From Thauera sp. (GTDB taxonomy: Bacteria > Pseudomonadota > Gammaproteobacteria > Burkholderiales > Rhodocyclaceae), in the NCBI GenBank assembly GCA_023150215.1, contig JAKLLJ010000251.1, positions 1-5,117 on the forward strand: 5,117 bases of DNA, given 5' to 3'. Below are positions 1 through 4,974 of the stretch, in pieces; position 1 is the stretch's first letter, and each line of letters opens with the position of its first letter. The notes below the pieces were generated by a model. That model worked only from the letters and a program-made list of their open reading frames with translations, did not search any database and was not told where the DNA came from. The position numbers and the translations under genes are program-made.

Positions 1-365
1 GTCTGCCCGCCAAGCACCATCTTGAGCCCGTTGTAGTCGGGCGGGTTGTGGCTGCCGGTGACCGACACGCAGGAGTCGCAGCCGAGCTGGTAGGCGGCGA
101 AGTAAGTCAGCGGGGTGGGTACGCAGCCGATGTCGATGACGTCGACGCCGGCAGCGCGGATACCGTCGGCGAGCGCGCCGGCGAGCGCCGGTCCGGACAG
201 GCGGCCGTCGCGTCCGACCGCGATCGCGCCCTGGCCGCGAGCCTGCGCTTCGCTGCCGAGGGCATGGCCGATCGCCCGCACCGCCTCGGGGGTGAGCACG
301 GTGTCGACGATGCCGCGGATGTCGTAGGCCTTGAAGATCTCGGGGGCGGGCAGGGGATGGCGCAT
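1..365 (-). CDS. algC: Phosphomannomutase/phosphoglucomutase, AlgC type (N-terminal part, cut by the left edge)
   Basis: This cytoplasmic alpha-D-phosphohexomutase interconverts the 6- and 1-phosphates of mannose and glucose through a phosphoserine, feeding nucleotide-sugar synthesis for surface polysaccharides. Only the first 121 codons are present, about a quarter of the usual 450-470 residues. Seen in the sequence: the N-terminal signature FKAYDIRG (residues 11-18), AVGRDGRLSGP (49-59), VPTP (82-85) and the active-site loop TGSHNPPDYNG (103-113), with Ser105 as the expected phosphorylated serine. The ATG at 365 leaves about ten residues before the signature, much as in Pseudomonas AlgC. 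No clear Shine-Dalgarno precedes it, so the exact start is less certain than the family. It is transcribed away from rmlA, for which it can supply glucose 1-phosphate. It could be named manB or pgm in other annotations, since mannose/glucose specificity cannot be read from this fragment. Confidence 0.93.
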   Translation of the reverse strand, partial: MRHPLPAPEIFKAYDIRGIVDTVLTPEAVRAIGHALGSEAQARGQGAIAVGRDGRLSGPALAGALADGIRAAGVDVIDIGCVPTPLTYFAAYQLGCDSCVSVTGSHNPPDYNGLKMVLGGQ

Positions 366-407
366 GAGGAGGTCCGGATAAGGGGGGTGAGGGGGGCAGG
401 CTTGCGT

Positions 408-426
408 CGGCCGGTTGGGCCGGCCG
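408..426. repeat. GC-only inverted repeat in the algC/rmlA intergenic region
   Basis: Perfect 7-base arms, CGGCCGG at 408-414 and CCGGCCG at 420-426, flank a 5-base centre. There is no T-tract on either side, so it is not an intrinsic terminator. It lies between the putative algC promoter and the algC start, so it could be a hairpin in that leader or an operator. In DNA this GC-rich it could also be chance. Confidence 0.35.
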
Positions 427-460
427 CATCCCGGCGGCGGCCAGGCCGCGTTGGCGGACG

Positions 461-488
461 ATTTTATGCTGCGACGCGGGACTGTGCA
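461..488 (-). promoter_or_regulatory. Possible sigma70 promoter for the algC-like gene
   Basis: On the minus strand a TAAAAT box (466 down to 461) is preceded, 16 bases upstream, by TGCACA (488 down to 483), which matches four of six bases of TTGACA. The box is one of the few AT-rich spots in this stretch and lies about 95 bases before the ATG at 365. The resulting leader would include the GC-rich inverted repeat at 408-426. This was found by eye only. Confidence 0.35.
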
Positions 489-509
489 TGCTTGCTTTCC
501 CTGTCGGCT

Positions 510-515
510 TACAAT
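510..515 (+). promoter_or_regulatory. Possible -10 element for rmlAC
   Basis: TACAAT at 510-515 is a good -10 hexamer, and it would start transcription about 50 bases before the rmlA ATG. No good -35 sits at the standard distance. TTGCTT at 492-497 is present but only 12 bases upstream, which is too close. Its position in an otherwise gene-free divergent region is the main support. Confidence 0.3.
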
Positions 516-556
516 GCCGGCTAATTGTCTGGCCGCAAGGCCCTCGCCCTCGTTCC

Positions 557-560
557 GGAG
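557..560 (+). promoter_or_regulatory. Probable ribosome binding site of rmlA
   Basis: GGAG ends 12 bases before the ATG at 573, slightly long spacing. It supports this ATG over the in-frame TTG at 525, which lies upstream of the site. Confidence 0.5.
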
Positions 561-572
561 CGCATCACTGCC

Positions 573-1457
573 ATGACTCGACGCAAAGGCATCATTCTCG
601 CCGGTGGTTCCGGCACCCGGCTGCACCCTGCGACCTTGGCGGTTTCCAAGCAGCTGCTGCCGGTGTACGACAAGCCGATGGTCTATTACCCGCTCGCCAC
701 GCTCTTGCTGGCAGGCATCCGCGACATCCTGGTGATCTCGACCCCGCAGGACACGCCGCGCTTCGAGCAGTTGCTCGGCGACGGCAGCCGCTGGGGCATC
801 CACCTGCAGTATGCGGTGCAGCCCAGTCCGGACGGCCTCGCGCAGGCTTTCCTGATCGGCGAGGATTTCCTCGCCGGCGCGCCGTCGGCGCTGGTGCTCG
901 GCGACAACCTGTTCTACGGCCACGATCTCGCCACCGAATTGCGCGCCGCGGCCGCGCGCACGGACGGCGCGACGGTGTTCGCCTATCCGGTGCAGGATCC
1001 CGAGCGCTACGGCGTGGTCGAGTTCAACGCCTCGGGACACGCGGTCAGCCTGGAGGAAAAGCCGCTACAGCCCAAGAGTCGCTATGCGGTGACCGGGCTG
1101 TATTTCTACGACCAGCGGGCAGTCGAGTTTGCGCGCGGCCTAGCGCCGAGTGCGCGCGGTGAGCTCGAGATCACCGACCTCAACCGCCGCTATCTCGAGC
1201 AGGATGCGCTCGACGTGCAGGTCATGGGGCGCGGCCACGCCTGGCTCGATACCGGTACGCACGAAAGCCTGCTCGAGGCCGGCATGTTCATCCAGACCAT
1301 CGAGAAGCGGCAGGGGCTGAAGATCGCCTGTCCCGAGGAGATCGCCTGGCGCGCGGGCTGGATCGACGACACGCAGTTGCGCACCCTGGCGCAGCCGCTG
1401 GCCAAGAGCGGTTACGGCCAGTACCTGCTGCGTCTGCTCGAAGACCGGGTGTTCTGA
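573..1457 (+). CDS. rmlA: Glucose-1-phosphate thymidylyltransferase (RmlA)
   Basis: Catalyses dTTP + glucose 1-phosphate to dTDP-glucose + pyrophosphate, the first step of dTDP-L-rhamnose synthesis for O-antigen or other glycans; cytoplasmic. The product is 294 residues, the normal length. Visible motifs: the nucleotidyltransferase signature GGSGTRLHP (11-19, with Arg16), Lys26 in SKQLLPVYDKPM, QPSPDGLAQAF (83-93), LGDNLFYG (109-116) with Asp111, EEKP (161-164), and WLDTGTHESL (224-233) with Asp226. The two aspartates are the expected magnesium ligands. The frame is open back to a TTG at 525, but the ATG at 573 puts the signature at the usual place and has GGAG at 557-560, 12 bases upstream. 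The stop overlaps the rmlC start by one base (TGATG), implying translational coupling. It is possibly expressed from the -10 box at 510-515. Confidence 0.97.
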   Translation: MTRRKGIILAGGSGTRLHPATLAVSKQLLPVYDKPMVYYPLATLLLAGIRDILVISTPQDTPRFEQLLGDGSRWGIHLQYAVQPSPDGLAQAFLIGEDFLAGAPSALVLGDNLFYGHDLATELRAAAARTDGATVFAYPVQDPERYGVVEFNASGHAVSLEEKPLQPKSRYAVTGLYFYDQRAVEFARGLAPSARGELEITDLNRRYLEQDALDVQVMGRGHAWLDTGTHESLLEAGMFIQTIEKRQGLKIACPEEIAWRAGWIDDTQLRTLAQPLAKSGYGQYLLRLLEDRVF

Positions 1458-2005
1458 TGAAGGCCATTCCGACTGCATTGCCCGAGGTCTTGCTGTTCGA
1501 GCCGAAGGTGTTCGGCGATGCGCGCGGCTTCTTCCTCGAGAGCTGGAATGCGCGCACCTTTCGCGAACTGAGCGGCCTCGACGTCGATTTCGTGCAGGAC
1601 AACCACTCGCGTTCGGCGCGCGGCGTGCTGCGCGGCCTGCACTACCAGTTGCAGCAGCCGCAGGGCAAGCTGGTGCGCGTGGTGCGCGGGCGGGTGTTCG
1701 ACGTCGCGGTGGACCTGCGCCGCGGCTCGCCGCGCTTCGGACGCTGGGCCGGGGTCGAACTGGGCGAGGAGGATCACCGCCAGCTGTGGATTCCACCCGG
1801 CTTTGCGCACGGTTTCCTGGTGTTGAGCGAGTCGGCGGATTTTCTCTACAAGACCACCGATTACTACGCGCCCGCGCACGAGCGCTGCATTGCCTGGAAC
1901 GATCCGCAGATCGGCATCGACTGGCCGCTTGCCGGCGCACCGCTGCTGTCGGTCAAGGATGCGCAGGGCTCGAGTCTCGCCGCGGCTGACGTCTACGGCG
2001 ACTGA
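1457..2005 (+). CDS. rmlC: dTDP-4-dehydrorhamnose 3,5-epimerase (RmlC)
   Basis: Epimerises C3 and C5 of dTDP-4-keto-6-deoxyglucose, the third step to dTDP-L-rhamnose; a cytoplasmic cupin dimer. The product is 182 residues, the typical length. Seen: GDARGFFLESW (20-30), QDNHSRSARGVLRGLHYQ (47-64) with the expected catalytic His62, Lys71 in QGKLVRVVRG, the cupin strand FDVAVDLRRGSPRFGRW (81-97), IPPGFAHGFLVLSE (112-125) with His118, Tyr131 in FLYKTTDYYAP, and Asp168 in LSVKD as the partner of His62. These match the known RmlC active site residue for residue (for example His62 and Tyr132 in the Mycobacterium enzyme). The ATG overlaps the rmlA stop by one base and lacks a strong ribosome site of its own, so coupling is likely. 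The stop is 3 bases from the stop of the converging gene. Neither rmlB nor rmlD follows. Confidence 0.97.
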   Translation: MKAIPTALPEVLLFEPKVFGDARGFFLESWNARTFRELSGLDVDFVQDNHSRSARGVLRGLHYQLQQPQGKLVRVVRGRVFDVAVDLRRGSPRFGRWAGVELGEEDHRQLWIPPGFAHGFLVLSESADFLYKTTDYYAPAHERCIAWNDPQIGIDWPLAGAPLLSVKDAQGSSLAAADVYGD

Positions 2006-2039
2006 GCGTCAATGCACGATGCGCGGTGACTGCTCGCCG
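1996..2039. terminator. Imperfect stem-loop across the convergent gene ends (weak)
   Basis: Nested complementary segments span both stop codons: CGGCG (1996-2000) with CGCCG (2035-2039), AGC (2005-2007) with GCT (2032-2034), and GTCA (2008-2011) with TGAC (2027-2030), with small bulges and a 15-base loop. A symmetrical structure here could slow polymerase from both sides. Neither strand shows a T-tract, so this is not a classical intrinsic terminator and may be chance. Confidence 0.2.
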
Positions 2040-2437
2040 AAGTCGGACAATTCGGGAACCGGCGATGCGTGATGAAGCACCATCCGCCAGCCGTCCGCGC
2101 CACGCACGTAGATGTTGGTGGCAACGAGCGTGGTGCTGCGCTGGCCCGGGCCGTCCGCCCCCAGGCGCTCGACGATGCAGTGCATCGCCATCATCGCGCT
2201 CGCGCTCGTCACCGCCTGGCTGACCTCGATCTGCACCGGGCTGCCGTTGGCGAGGATGCGGCGCCAGGTTTCGCGCACCGCGGCGAGGCCGACGATGCGT
2301 GGGCCGCCGGGCGGGATGCAGACGACTTCCTCCTCTTCCGACCACACGGTCATCAAGGCTTCGAAGTCGCCTTTGGCGAGGGCCTGGTAGAACGCCGCTT
2401 CGGCTTCGAGGGCGGTAGTGAAGATGGGTCTGCTCAC
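2009..2437 (-). CDS. SnoaL/NTF2-like (YybH/ketosteroid-isomerase-like) domain protein
   Basis: This is a single-domain protein of 142 residues with the layout of the NTF2-like superfamily: an N-terminal helix with a conserved acidic pattern (EAAFYQALAKGDFEALMTVW, about 13-32), EEVVCIPPGGPRIVGLAAVRETWRRIL (36-62), and a C-terminal strand reading GWRMVLHHASPVP. Such folds bind small hydrophobic ligands or act as isomerases, cyclases or subunits. The substrate cannot be inferred. It has no signal peptide or membrane segment, so it is probably cytoplasmic. I chose the GTG at 2437, because the in-frame GTG at 2473 falls inside the terminator hairpin of the preceding transcription unit and adds a non-conserved Pro-rich start. 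No good Shine-Dalgarno or promoter is visible, so the start is uncertain. It may rely on read-through from ilvE. It converges on rmlC. Confidence 0.82.
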   Translation of the reverse strand: MSRPIFTTALEAEAAFYQALAKGDFEALMTVWSEEEEVVCIPPGGPRIVGLAAVRETWRRILANGSPVQIEVSQAVTSASAMMAMHCIVERLGADGPGQRSTTLVATNIYVRGADGWRMVLHHASPVPELSDFGEQSPRIVH

Positions 2438-2464
2438 GGTGCTGCCACGGTGTGGGGGAGGGCG

Positions 2465-2495
2465 AAAAAACACACGGGGGCCCCAAGCCCCCGTG
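2465..2495 (-). terminator. Rho-independent terminator after the ilvE/zinc-protein unit
   Basis: Read on the minus strand, a perfect 9-base stem (CACGGGGGC pairing with GCCCCCGTG, outer limits 2495 and 2473) encloses a 5-base loop TTGGG. Two bases later comes a run of six T (2470 down to 2465). It begins about 30 bases beyond the stop of the zf-CHCC gene, as expected for the end of that operon. On the plus strand no T-run follows the hairpin, so it works in one direction. Confidence 0.9.
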
Positions 2496-2524
2496 CGCTC
2501 GACACGCTGGAGATCCGGTGCGGC

Positions 2525-2725
2525 TCAGTGATGGCCCTTGGGGCGCTCGCCGGCGAACACATAGTGCGCGCTGCAATAGGGGCACACGGCCTCGCCGGTC
2601 TTCAGGATGTCCAGGAAGACCCGCGGGTGACGGGCCCACAGCGGCGCGCCCGGCGGCGGGCAGTGCAGCGGCAGGTCCTTGGCGGCCATCACGATGGCGT
2701 GGGGCTTGTCGGTGTTTTCAACCAT
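2525..2725 (-). CDS. Small zinc-finger protein, zf-CHCC family (NDUFS6-like)
   Basis: This 66-residue protein has the spacing of the CHCC zinc domain: Cys22 (LHCPPP), His33 (ARHPRVFLDI), then Cys48 and Cys51 (CPYC), which together can bind one zinc ion. The pattern HC-x(10)-HP-x-V-F-x(n)-CPYC-x(3)-Y resembles the C-terminal part of the mitochondrial complex I subunit NDUFS6. Free-standing bacterial copies are common in proteobacteria and have no firmly established role. No signal peptide or membrane segment is seen. The ATG has a GAGGA ribosome site 7 bases upstream (2733-2737), and the gene begins 24 bases after the ilvE stop, so the two are almost certainly cotranscribed, with the terminator at 2465-2495 downstream. 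Family assignment is secure from the motif; the function is not. Confidence 0.9.
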   Translation of the reverse strand: MVENTDKPHAIVMAAKDLPLHCPPPGAPLWARHPRVFLDILKTGEAVCPYCSAHYVFAGERPKGHH

Positions 2726-2732
2726 GTCGCGA

Positions 2733-2737
2733 TCCTC
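2733..2737 (-). promoter_or_regulatory. Ribosome binding site of the zf-CHCC gene
   Basis: GAGGA on the minus strand ends 7 bases before the ATG at 2725. It fixes the start and shows that the small frame has its own translation signal within the ilvE transcript. Confidence 0.75.
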
Positions 2738-2749
2738 GGAGCGTGGAAA

Positions 2750-3670
2750 TCAGACGTGGGCGAGCCAGTGCGCGTACTCGGGCGCACGGCCGTTGACCAC
2801 GTCGAAGAAGCGGGTCTGGATCTTCTCGGTGACCGGGCCGCGCTTGCCCTCGCCGATCTGGCGGTCGTCGAGCTCGCGGATCGGGGTAACCTCGGCGGCG
2901 GTGCCGGTGAAGAAGGCCTCGTCGGCGAGATAGATGTCGTCGCGGGTCAGGCGCTTGGTGCCGACCTCGTAGCCGAGCTCGCGCGCGATGGCATGCACCG
3001 AGTCGCGGGTGATGCCGGTGAGTGCCGAGGCGATCTCGGGTTCGTAGATGCGGCCGTCCTTGACGATGAAGAGGTTCTCGCCCGCGCCTTCGGCGACGAA
3101 GCCCTGGTTGTCGAGCAGCAGCGCCTCGTCGTAGCCCATGCGGGTGACTTCGAGGTTGGCGAGGATCGAGTTCGGGTAGGTACCGGACAGCTTGGCGCGC
3201 GGCATCGTCGAGTTGACGTGGTGGCGGGTGTAGGACGAGGTCTTGACGCGGATGCCTTTCTGCAGGCCTTCCTCGCCGAGGTAGGCGCCCCACGGCCAGG
3301 CCGCGATGGCCACATGGACGCGCGCACCAAGCGTGGAGATGCCCATCTTTTCCGAGCCGTAGAAGGCGATCGGGCGCAGGTAGCACGATTCGAGCTTGTT
3401 CGCGCGCACGACCTCCTTCTGCGCCTCCATGAGTTCATCCTTGGAATAGGGGATGTCCATCATGTAGATCTTGCCGGAGTTGATCAGGCGCTGGGTGTGC
3501 TCGGCGAGGCGGAAGATCGCGGTGCCGCTGACGGTGTTGTAGGCCCGGACGCCCTCGAAGACGGCGAGGCCGTAATGCAGCGAGTGAGTGAGCACGTGCG
3601 TGGTCGCCTCGCGCCACGGAACGAGCTTGCCGTCCTGCCAGATGAAGCCGTCGCGGTCAGCCATGGACAT
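2750..3670 (-). CDS. ilvE: Branched-chain-amino-acid aminotransferase (IlvE)
   Basis: This is a PLP-dependent fold-type IV aminotransferase. It transfers the amino group between glutamate and the 2-oxo acids of leucine, isoleucine and valine, the last step of their synthesis; cytoplasmic. The product is 306 residues, against about 309 for E. coli IlvE. Seen: GFIWQDGKLVPW (8-19), HSLHYGLAVFEGVRAY (29-44), RPIAFYGSEKMGI (99-111), Lys160 in MPRAKLSGTYPNS as the PLP Schiff-base lysine, EGAGENLFIV (194-203) with Glu194 placed to contact the pyridine nitrogen, and the phosphate-binding FFTGTAAEVTPI near residue 257. The frame is open to 3745, but the ATG at 3670 has GGAG 9 bases upstream and gives the family length. 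The ATG at 3664 is an alternative two codons in. It leads an operon with the zf-CHCC gene. Confidence 0.96.
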   Translation of the reverse strand: MSMADRDGFIWQDGKLVPWREATTHVLTHSLHYGLAVFEGVRAYNTVSGTAIFRLAEHTQRLINSGKIYMMDIPYSKDELMEAQKEVVRANKLESCYLRPIAFYGSEKMGISTLGARVHVAIAAWPWGAYLGEEGLQKGIRVKTSSYTRHHVNSTMPRAKLSGTYPNSILANLEVTRMGYDEALLLDNQGFVAEGAGENLFIVKDGRIYEPEIASALTGITRDSVHAIARELGYEVGTKRLTRDDIYLADEAFFTGTAAEVTPIRELDDRQIGEGKRGPVTEKIQTRFFDVVNGRAPEYAHWLAHV

Positions 3671-3679
3671 GATGAAGAT

Positions 3680-3683
3680 CTCC
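3680..3683 (-). promoter_or_regulatory. Ribosome binding site of ilvE
   Basis: GGAG on the minus strand ends 9 bases before the ATG at 3670 and 15 bases before the ATG at 3664. This favours the first, and it excludes the far upstream frame opening at 3745. Confidence 0.65.
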
Positions 3684-3754
3684 GCCTTGAAAAATGTTCG
3701 CTGGATGGGGGTCGGGGTGCCCCGTCGATCGGGCGGGCGGGGCAAAGCCCCCGA

Positions 3755-3760
3755 ATTCTA
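3755..3760 (-). promoter_or_regulatory. Possible -10 element for ilvE
   Basis: TAGAAT on the minus strand (3760 down to 3755) would start transcription near 3748 and give a leader of about 78 bases. The hexamer 17 bases upstream, GTATCG, is a poor -35. The leader has short GC-rich self-complementary stretches (GGGGC/GCCCC at 3739-3751, and CGGGG/CCCCG around 3712-3724), but no leader peptide rich in Leu, Ile or Val and no terminator-like T-run after a hairpin, so I see no attenuator. Confidence 0.35.
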
Positions 3761-3801
3761 GCGTAAAGCCGTCCGCTCGATACGGGAAAGGCGTCGCAGG
3801 G

Positions 3802-3807
3802 TAGAAT
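3802..3807 (+). promoter_or_regulatory. Possible -10 element for the nudJ cluster
   Basis: TAGAAT at 3802-3807 lies 20 bases before the GGAG of nudJ, giving a short leader of about 25 bases. No convincing -35 is visible. The same hexamer occurs in opposite orientation at 3755-3760, so the two genes would fire divergently from centres about 40 bases apart. Confidence 0.35.
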
Positions 3808-3827
3808 GCGCGCGGTCGTACGCGCCT

Positions 3828-3831
3828 GGAG
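3828..3831 (+). promoter_or_regulatory. Ribosome binding site deciding the nudJ start
   Basis: GGAG ends 7 bases before GTG at 3839. The competing ATG at 3806 lies upstream of this site and overlaps the putative -10 box, so it would not be transcribed from that promoter. Confidence 0.7.
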
Positions 3832-3838
3832 TCGTGCA

Positions 3839-4291
3839 GTGAAGGATCGCCCCTGGAAACCCAACGTCACCGTCGCCGCCGTCATCGAGCGTGACGGGCG
3901 TTTCCTGCTCGTCGAGGAAGAAACGCCCGAGGGGCTGTGCTTCAACCAGCCGGCCGGCCATCTCGAGGAAGGCGAGTCCCTGCTCGAAGCCGCCGTGCGC
4001 GAGGCACTGGAAGAGACCGCGCACCACTTCGTGCCCGAGTTCCTGGTCGGCATCTACCAGTGGACGCGGCCGCAGGGCGACATCACCTATCTGCGCTTCG
4101 CCTACGGCGGCCGCGTGAGCGGCGAGGACGCCGGCCGCCGGCTCGACGAGGGCATCGTGCGCGCGTTGTGGATGACGCTCGACGAGGTGCGCGCCACCGC
4201 CGCGCGGCATCGCAGTCCGCTGATCCTGCAGTGCATAGAGGACTGGATAGCGGGGCAGCGGCATCCGCTTTCACTGGTGCATCACTGCTGA
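3839..4291 (+). CDS. nudJ: Nudix hydrolase, NudJ type (probable nucleotide/HMP-PP phosphatase)
   Basis: Hydrolyses a nucleoside-diphosphate-linked or pyrophosphate substrate. E. coli NudJ acts on nucleoside di- and triphosphates and on hydroxymethylpyrimidine pyrophosphate, a thiamine intermediate. This 150-residue cytoplasmic protein opens like NudJ (WKPNVTVAAVIERDGRFLLVEEE, 6-28), followed by FNQPAGHLEEGESLLEAA and the Nudix box from Gly40: Glu46, then Arg54-Glu55 and Glu58-Glu59 of the metal-binding REUxEE. The box ends T-A-H where the consensus has x-Gly-hydrophobic, so Ala61 replaces the usual glycine. The C-terminal segment RSPLILQCIEDWIAGQRHPLSLV also resembles NudJ. The GTG start is set by GGAG at 3828-3831. 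In E. coli nudJ lies directly before mnmA; here one exported-protein gene separates them, which supports the orthology. Confidence 0.9.
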   Translation: MKDRPWKPNVTVAAVIERDGRFLLVEEETPEGLCFNQPAGHLEEGESLLEAAVREALEETAHHFVPEFLVGIYQWTRPQGDITYLRFAYGGRVSGEDAGRRLDEGIVRALWMTLDEVRATAARHRSPLILQCIEDWIAGQRHPLSLVHHC

Positions 4292-4299
4292 CGCCGGCG

Positions 4300-4974
4300 A
4301 TGCGGCGCCGACTGCTGCTCCTGTTGTCGATGATGCCGGCGTTCGCGCACGGCCTGCCCGCCGAGGCGGGGATGCGCAATGAGGCGTCGATCAGCGTCTG
4401 CTACAACTATGGCTGCTTGAGCGAGGACGTGGTGCGGTTCGGTGCGACCACGCTGGCCCGTCTCGGCAGCCGCCTCGCGCACGCACGCAGCGCCGCCGAG
4501 GAGCGCGCGCTGCTTGCCGACGCGGTGGGCGGGCTTTACCGCGTGGCGGCGACGCAGACCGCGGTCGGCGCGGACCGGGCGGGCAACTTCCTCGATGAGG
4601 GGCGCCATGGTCGGATGGATTGCATCGACCATTCGACCACCACGACGCGCCTGCTGCAGCTGCTTGAGGTCCGCGGTGCGCTGCGCTTTCATCGCGTGGT
4701 GGAGCCGGCACGGCGTACGCGTTTGATCCTGCAGCACTTCAGCGCGGTGATCGAGGTGTTGTCGGCGGCGGAGCGGGTCGCTCGCCTGCCTCCGGGGCAG
4801 GCGCTGGCGGGCTGCAACTGCACCGAGGACGGGCAGGTGATCGAGGATGCGGACGGCGCCGAGCGCGCGGGCGAACGTTACGTGGTCGACAGCTGGTTCG
4901 TCGACAATGGCGAGCCGGCCGTGGTGCTGCCGCTCGCAGAATGGCTCAATGGAGGTGGACCGAATGTCGAGTAA
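4300..4974 (+). CDS. Uncharacterised exported protein with a possible Cys-His-Asp triad
   Basis: I do not recognise a named family. The product is 224 residues. It begins MRRRLLLLLSMMPAFAHG, a short signal peptide with a basic start, hydrophobic core and likely cleavage after AFA (about residue 16), so it is probably periplasmic. It has five cysteines: Cys34 and Cys39 (CYNYGC), Cys108 (GRMDCIDHSTTTTRLLQLLE), and Cys172 and Cys174 (GCNC). Cys108 at the start of a helix, His146 (ILQHFSAVIEV) and Asp197 (YVVDSWFVDNG) fall in the order and local contexts seen in transglutaminase/papain-like enzymes; this is inference. The paired cysteines could form disulfides, leaving Cys108 free. The ATG at 4300 lies 8 bases after the nudJ stop without a clear Shine-Dalgarno, so it may be coupled. 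The signal peptide supports this start. The 3' end overlaps mnmA by 11 bases. Confidence 0.82.
   Translation: MRRRLLLLLSMMPAFAHGLPAEAGMRNEASISVCYNYGCLSEDVVRFGATTLARLGSRLAHARSAAEERALLADAVGGLYRVAATQTAVGADRAGNFLDEGRHGRMDCIDHSTTTTRLLQLLEVRGALRFHRVVEPARRTRLILQHFSAVIEVLSAAERVARLPPGQALAGCNCTEDGQVIEDADGAERAGERYVVDSWFVDNGEPAVVLPLAEWLNGGGPNVE
4951..4955 (+). promoter_or_regulatory. Strong ribosome binding site of mnmA
   Basis: GGAGG ends 8 bases before ATG at 4964 and is the best Shine-Dalgarno in the window. It lies inside the coding region of the upstream gene, and it decides for the 4964 start over the internal ATG at 5003. Confidence 0.85.

Noticed and set aside
437..449. GCGGCC-A-GGCCGC near-palindrome in the algC/rmlA region
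   Set aside because: The stem would have a one-base loop, or only four pairs with a realistic loop. In DNA this GC-rich that is expected by chance.
48..524. A 158-codon plus-strand frame at the left end
   Set aside because: It is antisense to the algC-like fragment, whose TGSHNP active-site loop is unambiguous, and the remainder crosses the intergenic region without a motif.
1140..1940. A 266-codon minus-strand frame opposite rmlA/rmlC
   Set aside because: Arg/Ala/Pro-rich low-complexity translation antisense to two well-supported enzymes; no ribosome site or motif.
3671..3748. Possible attenuator or riboswitch in the ilvE leader
   Set aside because: There are short GC-rich self-complementary pieces, but no leader peptide enriched in Leu, Ile or Val codons, no terminator hairpin followed by T residues, and no riboswitch core I can recognise.
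2069..3766. A 565-codon open frame on the plus strand, the longest in the window
   Set aside because: It lies antisense to the SnoaL-like, zf-CHCC and ilvE genes, all supported by clear motifs. Its translation is rich in Ala, Gly, Arg and Asp with no recognisable domain, as expected of a shadow frame in GC-rich DNA.
3937..4299. Upstream extension of the exported-protein frame through nudJ
   Set aside because: The in-frame translation before 4300 is Arg/Ala-rich and out of frame with the well-supported Nudix box. The signal peptide beginning at 4300 marks the real start.
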